Made by a program: the position numbers and the translations under genes. Below, piece by piece: positions 1 through 7,290 of a stretch of DNA of 15,697 nucleotides. The DNA is from Nitrospinota bacterium (GTDB taxonomy: Bacteria; Nitrospinota; Nitrospinia; Nitrospinales; VA-1). Below the pieces are notes generated by a model. That model did no database searches, was not told where the DNA came from, and saw nothing but the letters and a program-made list of their open reading frames with translations. Position 1 is the first letter of the stretch, and each line of letters opens with the position of its first letter. The stretch covers positions 1-15,697 of the forward strand of contig JADFGI010000023.1 of assembly GCA_022567815.1 (NCBI GenBank), given 5' to 3'.

Positions 1-30
1 TATTTGTTTTGTTGCAGTCTCACACGCCAT
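1..30 (-). CDS. possible 5' end of a leftward gene, cut by the window edge
   Basis: On the minus strand an ATG at 30-28 opens a frame that stays open to the window edge and reads MACETATKQI. A GGAAG Shine-Dalgarno-like sequence lies about 8 nt upstream, which is what makes this start plausible. Only ten codons are visible, so no product can be named. An overlapping ATG at 38-36 in another frame also stays open but has worse SD spacing. If real, the gene is divergent from the membrane-protein gene at 222. Chance is a serious alternative. Confidence 0.25.
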   Translation of the reverse strand, partial: MACETATKQI

Positions 31-72
31 TTTAACATCTTCCGGTCAAATAACTTTCCCGACCTTAATTAA

Positions 73-137
73 TTCTGAAAAAGAGCTATTGCATTAAGGC
101 CGGGGGTCAACACACTATTTGGTGCTCTTTTTCAGAA
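73..137. repeat. perfect 14-bp inverted repeat with 37-nt loop
   Basis: TTCTGAAAAAGAGC at 73-86 is exactly complementary to GCTCTTTTTCAGAA at 124-137. Inside the loop, ATTAAGG (93-99) can alternatively pair with CCTTAAT (63-69), so two mutually exclusive folds are possible. It sits in the upstream region of the rightward pair starting at 222. It could be a structured leader, a terminator for a gene to the left, or ends of a small element. No clear -35/-10 pair is seen; TACAAT at 188-193 is a weak -10 candidate without a matching -35. Confidence 0.6.
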
Positions 138-221
138 ACTGTTTTAGTCATGTCGGCAGTCGAAAGCAAGTCATTTCAACATAATGGTACAATATAAATT
201 TCCCTTTGAAGGGGCTCCTGT

Positions 222-752
222 ATGATTCAGTTCACTCATGTTAAATATGGCATTCTCATTGCGATGATCGCCATTTTGTTTGGCGGGTCGATGGGACTCT
301 CATTCGGTTGTTGCGAGGACGATATAAAGGGGTTTCTAAAAACGCAAGCGGATTCGGTTTTCCAGGAAAAGTATGGCGGCATTCAGGAGAAAAAAGACAA
401 GGTGGTTCATAAGTCATGGATCTATATGAAACGGGCTCACCTGCATTCTCAAACCATGGGGGTGATCGCCATTTCCTTTTCCCTGTTAGTTGCCGGGCTC
501 AATTTTCATCCCAAAATTCAATTGGGAGTTTCTGTGCTGAGTGGAATCGGAAGTTTGGGGTACGGGGTTTTCTGGCTATTGGCGGCGTCGCTGGCCCCTG
601 CCATGGGCGGCACCCACGCCGCAAAGGAAGCGGTGGGCTTGGTTGCGCAGGTGTCGGGAGCTTCGTTTTTCGTGGCCGGCGTAACCTTGTTCGTGGTTCT
701 CGCGTATAAAATGTTTGTCAAACGGCAAACGGAATCGCCGGAAAACCTCTGA
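222..752 (+). CDS. four-helix membrane protein of unknown function
   Basis: I do not recognise this 176-residue protein. Four hydrophobic segments are visible at about residues 9-29, 77-94, 99-126 and 141-164, separated by a charged stretch at 32-72 that is rich in Lys and Gln. A vicinal Cys pair is at 30-31 just after the first helix. His73 and His75 (RAHLHSQTMG) lie at the mouth of helix 2, and His132 lies before helix 4. Such His placement can bind haem or metal, but that is speculation. The start has an AAGGGG-type ribosome site at about 209-214, 8 nt upstream. The stop is 30 nt before the kinase gene, so the two are probably co-transcribed. No signal for export other than helix 1 is seen. 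Confidence 0.75.
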   Translation: MIQFTHVKYGILIAMIAILFGGSMGLSFGCCEDDIKGFLKTQADSVFQEKYGGIQEKKDKVVHKSWIYMKRAHLHSQTMGVIAISFSLLVAGLNFHPKIQLGVSVLSGIGSLGYGVFWLLAASLAPAMGGTHAAKEAVGLVAQVSGASFFVAGVTLFVVLAYKMFVKRQTESPENL

Positions 753-782
753 CAGTTAATCTTTTTCAGGAAAGCCCAAAGT

Positions 783-1796
783 ATGAATTATGATTTGGTA
801 GGAATTGGCAATGCGTTGGTTGATATAGAAGTCCAGGTAGAGGATTCTTTCATCCAGGAGCATGGCCTGGTTAAAGGAGGCATGAAATTATCTACCTCGG
901 CTGAACAGACGTTGGTATTAAACGCCCTTGAGGGCCAGGCAATCAAGATTTCCTCCGGCGGGTCCGCCGCAAATACCGTTCACGGGATCAGCGTTCTGGG
1001 AAGTAGCGGGTATTATCTGGGCCGGGTGGCAAACGACAATTACGGCCAGCACTACTCGGAAGACATGAAAGTTTGCCGCGTCGGATTCCCCGGTCCCAAT
1101 GCGGAGACCAACGGAACAGGGACCTGCGTCGTCCTCGTGACACCAGATTCGGAGCGCACCATGCTCACCCATTTGGGTGTTTCAGCTTCCCTGCACCCTG
1201 ACAATGTCGATGAGACCATCGTCCGCAATGCCAAAATGGCGTACATTGAAGGCTATTTATGGACGGGAGAAGAAACCCAAAAAGCCGCACTGAAAATGGC
1301 CGAAATCGCGAAAGCCGATGGCATTCCTGTTGCGTTTACATTGAGCGATGCGTTCGTGGTCAACACATTCAAGAAAAGTTTGATCGACTTCATCCGCTGG
1401 AATGTGAACATTCTGTTCTGCAACGACGTAGAGGCCCTGGCAATGACCGATGCATCCAATATAGAGTCCGCTTTCGAGACCCTGCGGGGTATGGCCGACA
1501 CGGTATTTATGACGCTTGGAGCAAAAGGTTCCTGGGTAAGCAACAATAATATGGGTAAAAGAGAAGCCGTTGGGGTATTTCCCGTCACCCCGGTGGACAC
1601 GACCGGCGCGGGGGATTTATTTGCAGCCGGGGCGCTACACGGCATCCTGAAAGGCTACAGCCTGAAAGAATCGGCTATCCTGGGTTCCTATTGCGCCGCG
1701 CAGGTGGTGACTCACATGGGACCGCGCATGCCACTGCATGCCCATACGGACGCTAAAAAAATTCTTGATGAATACGAAAATATTGCGCCAGCATAA
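783..1796 (+). CDS. PfkB-family carbohydrate/nucleoside kinase (adenosine-kinase-like)
   Basis: This protein of 337 residues has the full ribokinase/PfkB fold plan and the usual family length. The N-terminal substrate motif is GIGNALVD (7-14). The glycine-rich GGSAANT is at 59-65, a variant of the NxxE magnesium motif (NDVE) is at 214-217, and the C-terminal signature DTTGAGD is at 272-278 with Asp278 as the expected catalytic base. The family transfers the ATP gamma-phosphate to a sugar or nucleoside hydroxyl in the cytoplasm. The N-terminal region resembles bacterial adenosine-kinase-like members more than fructokinases, but the substrate cannot be fixed from sequence. It follows the membrane-protein gene by 30 nt; AGGAA about 11 nt upstream is the ribosome site. 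The stop codon sits inside the first hairpin of the downstream array. Confidence 0.9.
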   Translation: MNYDLVGIGNALVDIEVQVEDSFIQEHGLVKGGMKLSTSAEQTLVLNALEGQAIKISSGGSAANTVHGISVLGSSGYYLGRVANDNYGQHYSEDMKVCRVGFPGPNAETNGTGTCVVLVTPDSERTMLTHLGVSASLHPDNVDETIVRNAKMAYIEGYLWTGEETQKAALKMAEIAKADGIPVAFTLSDAFVVNTFKKSLIDFIRWNVNILFCNDVEALAMTDASNIESAFETLRGMADTVFMTLGAKGSWVSNNNMGKREAVGVFPVTPVDTTGAGDLFAAGALHGILKGYSLKESAILGSYCAAQVVTHMGPRMPLHAHTDAKKILDEYENIAPA

Positions 1797-1960
1797 CGCT
1801 GGCTCCTCCGCGGAGGGCGACCAGCGTAGCGCTGGACCAAATATTTACGTGCTATGGGTATATGGCTTACTGACCCCCACTTCCAGGAGGAGTTTTTCCT
1901 CCATTCGTTTTGAGGGCCTCGCGTAGCGTTAGGCCCAAGCTTCCTCCCCGCGTGGCGGGG
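1788..1960. repeat. array of short GC-rich hairpins between converging genes
   Basis: Within about 170 bp there are six palindromic units: CCAGC/GCTGG at 1788-1802 (overlapping the kinase stop), CCTCCGCGGAGG at 1805-1816, CCAGCG/CGCTGG at 1821-1835, GGAGGA/TCCTCC at 1886-1902, GGGCCT/AGGCCC at 1914-1936 and CCCCGC/GCGGGG at 1946-1960. The first and third are near-identical 15-mers (13 of 15 bases). GCGTAGCG recurs in the third and fifth units. The array lies between the converging kinase and MBL-protein genes, so it may act as a bidirectional transcription end or mRNA-stabilising element. No clear U-tract follows any stem, so these are not textbook Rho-independent terminators. A REP-like repetitive family is an alternative. 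Confidence 0.7.
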
Positions 1961-3016
1961 TCAGGGGGCCACCTGGGTGCGATGAAAGCCGGTCCAGACA
2001 TCGCAATGCCCGCGAGTGAACGCCTCGAATCCCATCAACCGGGGCTTCCACTTCTTTTTCAAAATGCGGTAACATTCTTCCGCCACGGCCCGGTAATACT
2101 CTCCGAATAACCGCTCAGGATCCCTGGTTTTGGATCGCGCTTTCACATCCAAAAAGGAAACTTTCTTCATCGCCGCTTTGTTCGCCCGTTTGGACGCCAG
2201 GTAATATTTCAGGACTTCCAGCATTTCCTTCCTGGTTCCGGGCCGATGCAAATGCCCGGCGACATACACGTTGAAATCCAAATTCAGGGCGTGTTCAATT
2301 CCCTTGATCTGACTGTAAATATCGATGGTGGCAAAGTTTATGAAAGGAACCGCTCTTGGCGTGGCGACATCCACAAACATCAAAACCTTTTGCCGGGGAA
2401 GGTGGATCATGATGTTGCCTTTTCCATGCCCCTCGCCGGGATAAATAAGTTCAATTTTAGTTCCGCCCAGACTCAGGCTGTAGTTCTTTGCAAAACTGAT
2501 TTGCGGGATGGGACGATGAGGATCTTTATACCGTTCCAGGAGCTTCCGGGTTTCCAGATGGGCGACGATTTGGACGTCTTTGGCAAACAGATGGGCATCG
2601 CCTATATGGTCCAAATGGGCATGTGAATAGATCATGAACTTTGGGGACATGTCGGTGACTTCCTGAATGGCTTTTTTTAGAAGAGGGCCTTTGCCGCGGA
2701 TGGGGTCGATCACCACCACTCCCTTGGACGTGGTGATAAACATGGTGTTGTACGCCCCGGTGGAAAAAAAATAAACATCGGGAGCAAGGAGTTGCAAAAG
2801 GTAACCTTTCTCCTTCAGGACAGGCAAGGATTCATAGTATCCATCGGGAATAAAGGCAGGATCCGAGGAGGCTTGCTTTACTTTTTCTGGAACTTCCGGT
2901 TCCCCGGTATTTTCAAATTTCTGTAATTGCGCGCAACCGGCAAGCAAAGCGGCGGTTATAACTAAGCCGAAAAAAAATTTCAGAAGAGCAGAACAATTGA
3001 AGATTTCCGTTGCCAT
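1961..3016 (-). CDS. metallo-beta-lactamase-fold lipoprotein
   Basis: The protein has 351 residues. A lipoprotein signal is seen at 12-28, ending LLAGC with Cys28 as the lipidated residue. The metal site of the MBL fold is intact: HAHLDH at 132-137 (His132, His134, Asp136, His137), His197 in GEGHGKGN, Asp216 in FVDV and His255 in AGHLH. An Asp rather than Cys at 216 is glyoxalase-II-like and suggests a general binuclear hydrolase, not necessarily an antibiotic-hydrolysing enzyme. The start chosen (3016) overlaps the reductase stop as TGATG, implying translational coupling; a longer upstream frame (to 3163) would bury the signal peptide and is rejected. It is the last gene of the redox cluster and probably faces the periplasm. 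Substrate unknown. Confidence 0.85.
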   Translation of the reverse strand: MATEIFNCSALLKFFFGLVITAALLAGCAQLQKFENTGEPEVPEKVKQASSDPAFIPDGYYESLPVLKEKGYLLQLLAPDVYFFSTGAYNTMFITTSKGVVVIDPIRGKGPLLKKAIQEVTDMSPKFMIYSHAHLDHIGDAHLFAKDVQIVAHLETRKLLERYKDPHRPIPQISFAKNYSLSLGGTKIELIYPGEGHGKGNIMIHLPRQKVLMFVDVATPRAVPFINFATIDIYSQIKGIEHALNLDFNVYVAGHLHRPGTRKEMLEVLKYYLASKRANKAAMKKVSFLDVKARSKTRDPERLFGEYYRAVAEECYRILKKKWKPRLMGFEAFTRGHCDVWTGFHRTQVAP

Positions 3017-4266
3017 CAAGCGTCCAGGGTTAATTTTTCCTTGGGAACCGAAATACAAGTAAGACAGGACCCCGCCTCCGGTTCCGATCCCGGTTCGGAA
3101 ATATAATTGACGCTTCCTTTTGTCACAGCGGTGAGGCAGGAACCGCAGTTTCCTCCCCGGCAACCCGAATCCATGTTGATTCCATTCGCTTCGGCAAAGT
3201 CCAGCAGACTATTCATTTTCGGGTCCCAGGGAAAGGTTTTTCCCGATTTGGCGAATGTGACCTCAACGTCAGGCACCTCCTGGGTATTGCACTCTTTTAC
3301 CGTTTCCGAACCAAAAGCTTCAAAATTGATTTTATCTTTTGGCACTCCCCACGCCGCCAAATCCTCCCTGAGCACCTTGACCATGCCAGGTGGAGAGCAA
3401 ATGAAAAAATCATAATTGTTTGACGGAAGAAGCCGTTTTAGCAAATCGACGCTGACCCGCTCTTTGTGATGGTAGTCCTGGCCTTCAACATCGGAAGGAT
3501 CGGGCTTGCTGTAACAAACATGGAGCCGGACATTTTCGTTTTCATTGGCCACGGTTTCGAGATGTTCCCGCATCACATGTTCTTTTTTATTTATGACTCC
3601 CAGAAAAAACCAGGTTTCCCGTTTGATACCAAGCGCGACAATGGCGTTCAACATGCTCAACACCGGGGTGATACCCACGCCGCCAGCCAACAATACAACC
3701 GGCTTGTTTTTTTTCATATCAAGGAAAAAATGACCCCTCGGTGTCCTGATATCCACGATGCTGTTTTCGTTCAACGAATCATGGAAAAAGTTTGATCCCA
3801 GGCCAGGAGGAGCGTCTGGATTGTCTTTGGGAGGCATCTCTCGCTTGATTGTCACCCTGAATTGGTCCGGGTGGGGGCTGTCTGATAATGAATAACATCG
3901 GACTACCGGCTTGGCTTGTCCGGGAATTTTAAGTTGAAAGGTTAGATATTGTCCCGGAAAAAATGGCGGCAGGGGTTTGTCATCGTTGGGAACCAGATAA
4001 AATGAACTGATACTTTCCGTTTCCTTGATTTTTTTAATAATGCGGAATTTTCGATAGCCATCCCAAGGCACACCGAAATTATTCGCGTCGGAACTTTTCT
4101 GTACCATAATCTGATCTATTTTGGCTTTTAACAGATTACCTTCCAGTTCAGCAGTCCGTTGGTTGATGGCCTGGGTGCGGGAATTGTTGGCCAAAAGCAA
4201 AAGCAAATAAGTGACCATCGCCAGGAAAACGGCCAAAATCGTCAGAGTAAGTATCAGATTCAACAA
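3016..4266 (-). CDS. membrane-anchored FAD/NAD(P) reductase with C-terminal [2Fe-2S] ferredoxin domain
   Basis: The protein has 416 residues. One N-terminal helix (3-26) is followed by positive residues, placing the enzyme in the cytoplasm. A polar linker (27-70) follows, then the FAD domain (about 71-185) with RCYSLSD at 123-129. The NAD(P) domain has AGGVGITP at 194-201 and a modified CGPxxM motif (CSPPGM, 290-295). The C-terminal plant-type ferredoxin (about 332-416) has Cys369, Cys374, Cys377 and Cys404. Flavin and [2Fe-2S] order is that of oxygenase and Hcp reductases, the reverse of NqrF, which also has an N-terminal helix. It should move electrons between NAD(P)H and a one-electron partner. 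The start is TTG, chosen because GGAGG lies 7 nt upstream (4274-4278). The stop overlaps the MBL gene start. Confidence 0.9.
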   Translation of the reverse strand: MLNLILTLTILAVFLAMVTYLLLLLANNSRTQAINQRTAELEGNLLKAKIDQIMVQKSSDANNFGVPWDGYRKFRIIKKIKETESISSFYLVPNDDKPLPPFFPGQYLTFQLKIPGQAKPVVRCYSLSDSPHPDQFRVTIKREMPPKDNPDAPPGLGSNFFHDSLNENSIVDIRTPRGHFFLDMKKNKPVVLLAGGVGITPVLSMLNAIVALGIKRETWFFLGVINKKEHVMREHLETVANENENVRLHVCYSKPDPSDVEGQDYHHKERVSVDLLKRLLPSNNYDFFICSPPGMVKVLREDLAAWGVPKDKINFEAFGSETVKECNTQEVPDVEVTFAKSGKTFPWDPKMNSLLDFAEANGINMDSGCRGGNCGSCLTAVTKGSVNYISEPGSEPEAGSCLTCISVPKEKLTLDA

Positions 4267-4472
4267 AACGCTGCCTCCGGGTTGAAGGAATCTATTAAGG
4301 GAATCTCAAAAATTAAAATGTTTTGCCGGCAACCGCCACTCATATTTTAAGGCCCAGTTTCGATGGAATTTTCGAAGCGACCTAAATTTTTTTTGGTTCC
4401 CCGTTTTTTACAACAAGTGGAATCTGAATGGAAGAAAAATAGTGGTCAAAATCCGAGTCAAGTTCCCTTGCG
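4267..4472. other. 206-bp gap inside the redox cluster
   Basis: No gene is seen here. It separates the ten-haem cytochrome stop from the reductase start. It holds the SD of the reductase (4274-4278), a 10-bp palindrome TTGCCGGCAA (4323-4332), a short TTCGA/TCGAA inverted repeat (4359-4376), and AT-rich runs. Two TTGAC hexamer-like -35 candidates occur on the minus strand near 4443-4462, but no convincing -10 at proper spacing. An internal promoter for the last two genes is possible but not demonstrated. Confidence 0.4.
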
Positions 4473-6476
4473 CTAATTGTTGATGGAAGGTTGGGTTTTT
4501 GCAACCGTCATCATGGTTTTCTTAAAACCTGGTTTGAGGTGATAAATATGACAAAGCTGGCACTCCTGCGCGACCTGGTTTTCAGAATGACAGGTGACGC
4601 ACTGGTTTCGTTCGATACTCCTAAAATTACTGACAAATTCGGCAGGATCCTCCGTTTCAAACGAGTCTTTGTATTTGGCCTTGTCGTCCATGACATGACA
4701 ATGTTGGCAGGAGTCATCGACTCCCAGCATATCAATATGGTTTTTATGCGAATAGAAAACAAAGGGCTTTAATTCGGGCCAGGTAATTTCCCACTCAACG
4801 AAAAGTTGTTCCTTACCCTTTGCGGATTTTTTGGCCGTCACCGCATGGCATTTGATACAACTGCCGACACCATCTTTGGGATCCACTAATTCCTTCTGCA
4901 TAGCCTTGGCGAGCTCGCGTTTTTGTTGATCCTCTTCCCCAGCGGTTGCGGCCAGGGCAAACTCGATCCAACTTTTCGCGACCGGGTCCGCATGACCGAA
5001 AGGAGTGTAACCCACAGACACTAAATTCGCGAACCAACCTCCATACTCTGATTGTATGGGGGGTTCGTATTCTTCATTTAAGGCCCAGGCGCAAGCCGCC
5101 CTTTTCAAGACTTCAGGATGAAGACCAGCCAGCAATTTTTTTGCCATTCCATTTGCGGAATGCTCCTCGATCAATTGAGCCATCCGGTCGGTTCCATTCC
5201 CTGCCATCTCCAAGATGAGTTCCTGTATGGGAGTGGCATACTCCTCAGAAGAATCCTTGTCCTTTAGATTCAGCAGGTAGGCGCTGATCACGGTTACAGA
5301 ATCTGTGGATACCGCCTCAAATTCCTCCATCTCCGTGTTTTTTCTTTCTGCCTCCATCTTCCTTCTTTCCGCCTCCATCTTCTTTCTTTCTGGCCCGCTC
5401 ATTCTTTTTTTCAACTCATCCATATTCGCATCCATCTCGATCATAACGGGCCCGGCGCAAAAGCTGAAAACTTCATTTCGGTCAATGAGGTCTTCTTCCG
5501 ATTCAGGAAGCGGCATTTCTGGCAGGGTAATCAGATTTAAGTTTTTACTGATTATTTGCCTGGCATGGCATTCCGCGCACACCACATCAAACCCGAAAGA
5601 ACGCACTGCCCGGTCAGCGGAAGTTATGTTATGACAGCCGGTGCAGGTTTTCGGGCCTTTGTTTTTTGACTTCTCAAAATGCTTGTTAAAATGTGAGACA
5701 TGGTTGAACTTAATCGAGTTTCGCTTTAAATAGGGAAATTTTTCACGGAATTCCGGGTGGCCCCTGGAAAAACTTTCAAACTTGGTCTTATGGCAGAAAT
5801 TACACTGCTTGCCCGTTAACACCTTGGTGTTAAAAGATTCTCCCTTATGCTCAAGATGGCACATCTGGCAATGGGTGTCCTGGTAATCATGATCTTTCTT
5901 GATGCCGCCATTATGGGCTTTGGAACTGGGTCCGGCAAAGGTATGGCAATTCACACAATTGGCGGAAAGATCGGTTTTGGTGACGAGGGCCTTGACCAAC
6001 GCTCCGGGGCCTTTATTATGGGACGCATGGCAGGTGGTACAGCCAGACTCCTGGGCAAATTTTTGGTGTGCTTTGGATATGGGATTGAGGTCTGAACTTT
6101 TGAAAAACCTGTTGTTTATCGGATAAAAAGCCTGTAAAAAGCCGATCAGCGCGACAATGAGGATTGCAACCAGAAGGGCTAATCTGCCCCGATATACCCG
6201 AAGGGTCGGTTTGGGCGCACAGGGCGTGCGTTTTAAACCACATTCACCGTAAGGGGTGGGACCATCTTCACAGGCTCCACCAGCGCTTTTGGACCGCTTA
6301 CATTGCCACCGGCTTCCTTTTAAAGCAGGGGTACATTCCGAAACTCCGCCGCAACTCCCGTCCAAATTGGGACCCTGGTAGCACGGCTTTTGCCATAAGA
6401 CGCCCCGACCGCAACGGTAGGGGAAATTGGGCCGTTCGTACTGGCTCTTGTCATGTGCAAATTCATTTTCATCCAT
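4473..6476 (-). CDS. membrane-anchored decahaem cytochrome c with cytoplasmic Cys-rich N-domain
   Basis: The protein has 667 residues. Residues 20-90 contain eight Cys (22, 32, 42, 48, 59, 69, 79, 86), none in CXXCH, with repeated Gly-Pro-containing spacers. One helix (about 99-118) preceded by Arg93, Arg96 and Arg98 puts this domain in the cytoplasm and the rest in the periplasm. Ten CXXCH motifs follow: 146, 174, 203, 225, 278 and 300 (first group), and 540, 590, 626 and 639 (second group). The first group resembles cytochrome c3/c7-type repeats. Between the groups lies about 235 residues without haem, including three heptads (363-383, Lys/Glu/Arg-rich, probably coiled coil) and a helical part. 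The start at 6476 is chosen because it gives a TGATG overlap with the cytochrome b gene. It likely takes or gives electrons at the periplasmic face of that cytochrome b. Confidence 0.88.
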   Translation of the reverse strand: MDENEFAHDKSQYERPNFPYRCGRGVLWQKPCYQGPNLDGSCGGVSECTPALKGSRWQCKRSKSAGGACEDGPTPYGECGLKRTPCAPKPTLRVYRGRLALLVAILIVALIGFLQAFYPINNRFFKSSDLNPISKAHQKFAQESGCTTCHASHNKGPGALVKALVTKTDLSANCVNCHTFAGPSSKAHNGGIKKDHDYQDTHCQMCHLEHKGESFNTKVLTGKQCNFCHKTKFESFSRGHPEFREKFPYLKRNSIKFNHVSHFNKHFEKSKNKGPKTCTGCHNITSADRAVRSFGFDVVCAECHARQIISKNLNLITLPEMPLPESEEDLIDRNEVFSFCAGPVMIEMDANMDELKKRMSGPERKKMEAERRKMEAERKNTEMEEFEAVSTDSVTVISAYLLNLKDKDSSEEYATPIQELILEMAGNGTDRMAQLIEEHSANGMAKKLLAGLHPEVLKRAACAWALNEEYEPPIQSEYGGWFANLVSVGYTPFGHADPVAKSWIEFALAATAGEEDQQKRELAKAMQKELVDPKDGVGSCIKCHAVTAKKSAKGKEQLFVEWEITWPELKPFVFYSHKNHIDMLGVDDSCQHCHVMDDKAKYKDSFETEDPAEFVSNFRSIERNQCVTCHSENQVAQECQLCHIYHLKPGFKKTMMTVAKTQPSINN

Positions 6477-7282
6477 CACAAATAAACCTGAACAACAACA
6501 AAATGCCATAAGGCCAATACCATGAGCCCAGTCGACAGGGGAACATGAACCAAAAGCCATCCCTTGAGTACCCTTTGCATGGAATAATGAAAATCCATTA
6601 TCCTTTTGGTATTAGCCAGGTCGAATATCTTTTTTGAGTAGGCTAGCTCTTCATCATTTAAATATCGATCCAGCAGGGAACATTGGTTTTTGATCCAATG
6701 TTTGGCGGCCCGGCCCCGAAAAATATGGTTGAAAAAGAAACGTGGGCGAATAAAAAACCAATACAAGGAATTTTGCTCCAGGTAATGCTTGGCCAGGGTA
6801 TCGCTACCGGTTTTTTCGGTGCATTCTTCAATCAAGGATTCCGCCTCTGCACGAATTTCCGCGATCCTTTCAGGAATCCGCTCATAAATGTATTCGACTC
6901 CGCTTTGGGTCAAGGATTTTGGATAAGTTTTTTCAATGAAAAGCCCGATGATTCCGGTAATTGAAACGGAGTAAAACATGAAGACCAAAGCCTGATTATA
7001 TAAACTATTTGGCCAGATTATATCGGTATGCAACCAGAAGAGAAAAACGACAAGAAAACCGCCGGTGATATGAAAGTAAAACCACCATGAGGCCGATGCA
7101 AGAGGCAGAAAAGGTAACCGTTTACGTCCATTGAACAGGACAAGCGCAACCAAAACACCAAATACGGCCCAACCGCTGATAAAGTTGGAGGGCCCCAGAC
7201 TCTGATCGACCTTCAGGGTCCAAACCAGAATCAGGAAAAAGAACGCCCCAGCCGCTATTCCGAATCCCCATAACCTCGTCAT
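6476..7282 (-). CDS. five-helix di-haem cytochrome b-like membrane protein
   Basis: The protein has 268 residues with hydrophobic segments at about 4-22, 33-50, 66-85, 97-116 and 240-263. His71 and His85 (helix 3) and His246 and His260 (helix 5) form two HX13H pairs, the spacing seen in bis-His di-haem cytochromes b. By the positive-inside rule (loop RKR at 53-55, basic 117-239 loop) both helices run in to out, so His71/His246 would hold one haem near the cytoplasm and His85/His260 another near the periplasm. The 120-residue cytoplasmic loop could dock the Fe-S protein. The SD AAGGG overlaps the stop of the upstream gene (8-nt gap), and its own stop overlaps the decahaem start. A quinone-active subunit or a pure transmembrane electron wire are both possible. 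I cannot assign a named family. Confidence 0.82.
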   Translation of the reverse strand: MTRLWGFGIAAGAFFFLILVWTLKVDQSLGPSNFISGWAVFGVLVALVLFNGRKRLPFLPLASASWWFYFHITGGFLVVFLFWLHTDIIWPNSLYNQALVFMFYSVSITGIIGLFIEKTYPKSLTQSGVEYIYERIPERIAEIRAEAESLIEECTEKTGSDTLAKHYLEQNSLYWFFIRPRFFFNHIFRGRAAKHWIKNQCSLLDRYLNDEELAYSKKIFDLANTKRIMDFHYSMQRVLKGWLLVHVPLSTGLMVLALWHFVVVQVYL

Positions 7283-7290
7283 GACAACCC

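Noticed and set aside
1738..1926. Short frame running out of the kinase end through the hairpin array
   Set aside because: It is made mostly of palindromic repeat DNA and has no ribosome site.
3017..3163. N-terminal extension of the MBL protein by 49 residues
   Set aside because: It would overlap the ferredoxin domain of the reductase and hide the lipoprotein signal that starts at 3016.
6477..6560. N-terminal extension of the decahaem protein by 28 residues
   Set aside because: It overlaps helix 5 of the cytochrome b gene; the TGATG start at 6476 mirrors the other coupled junction.
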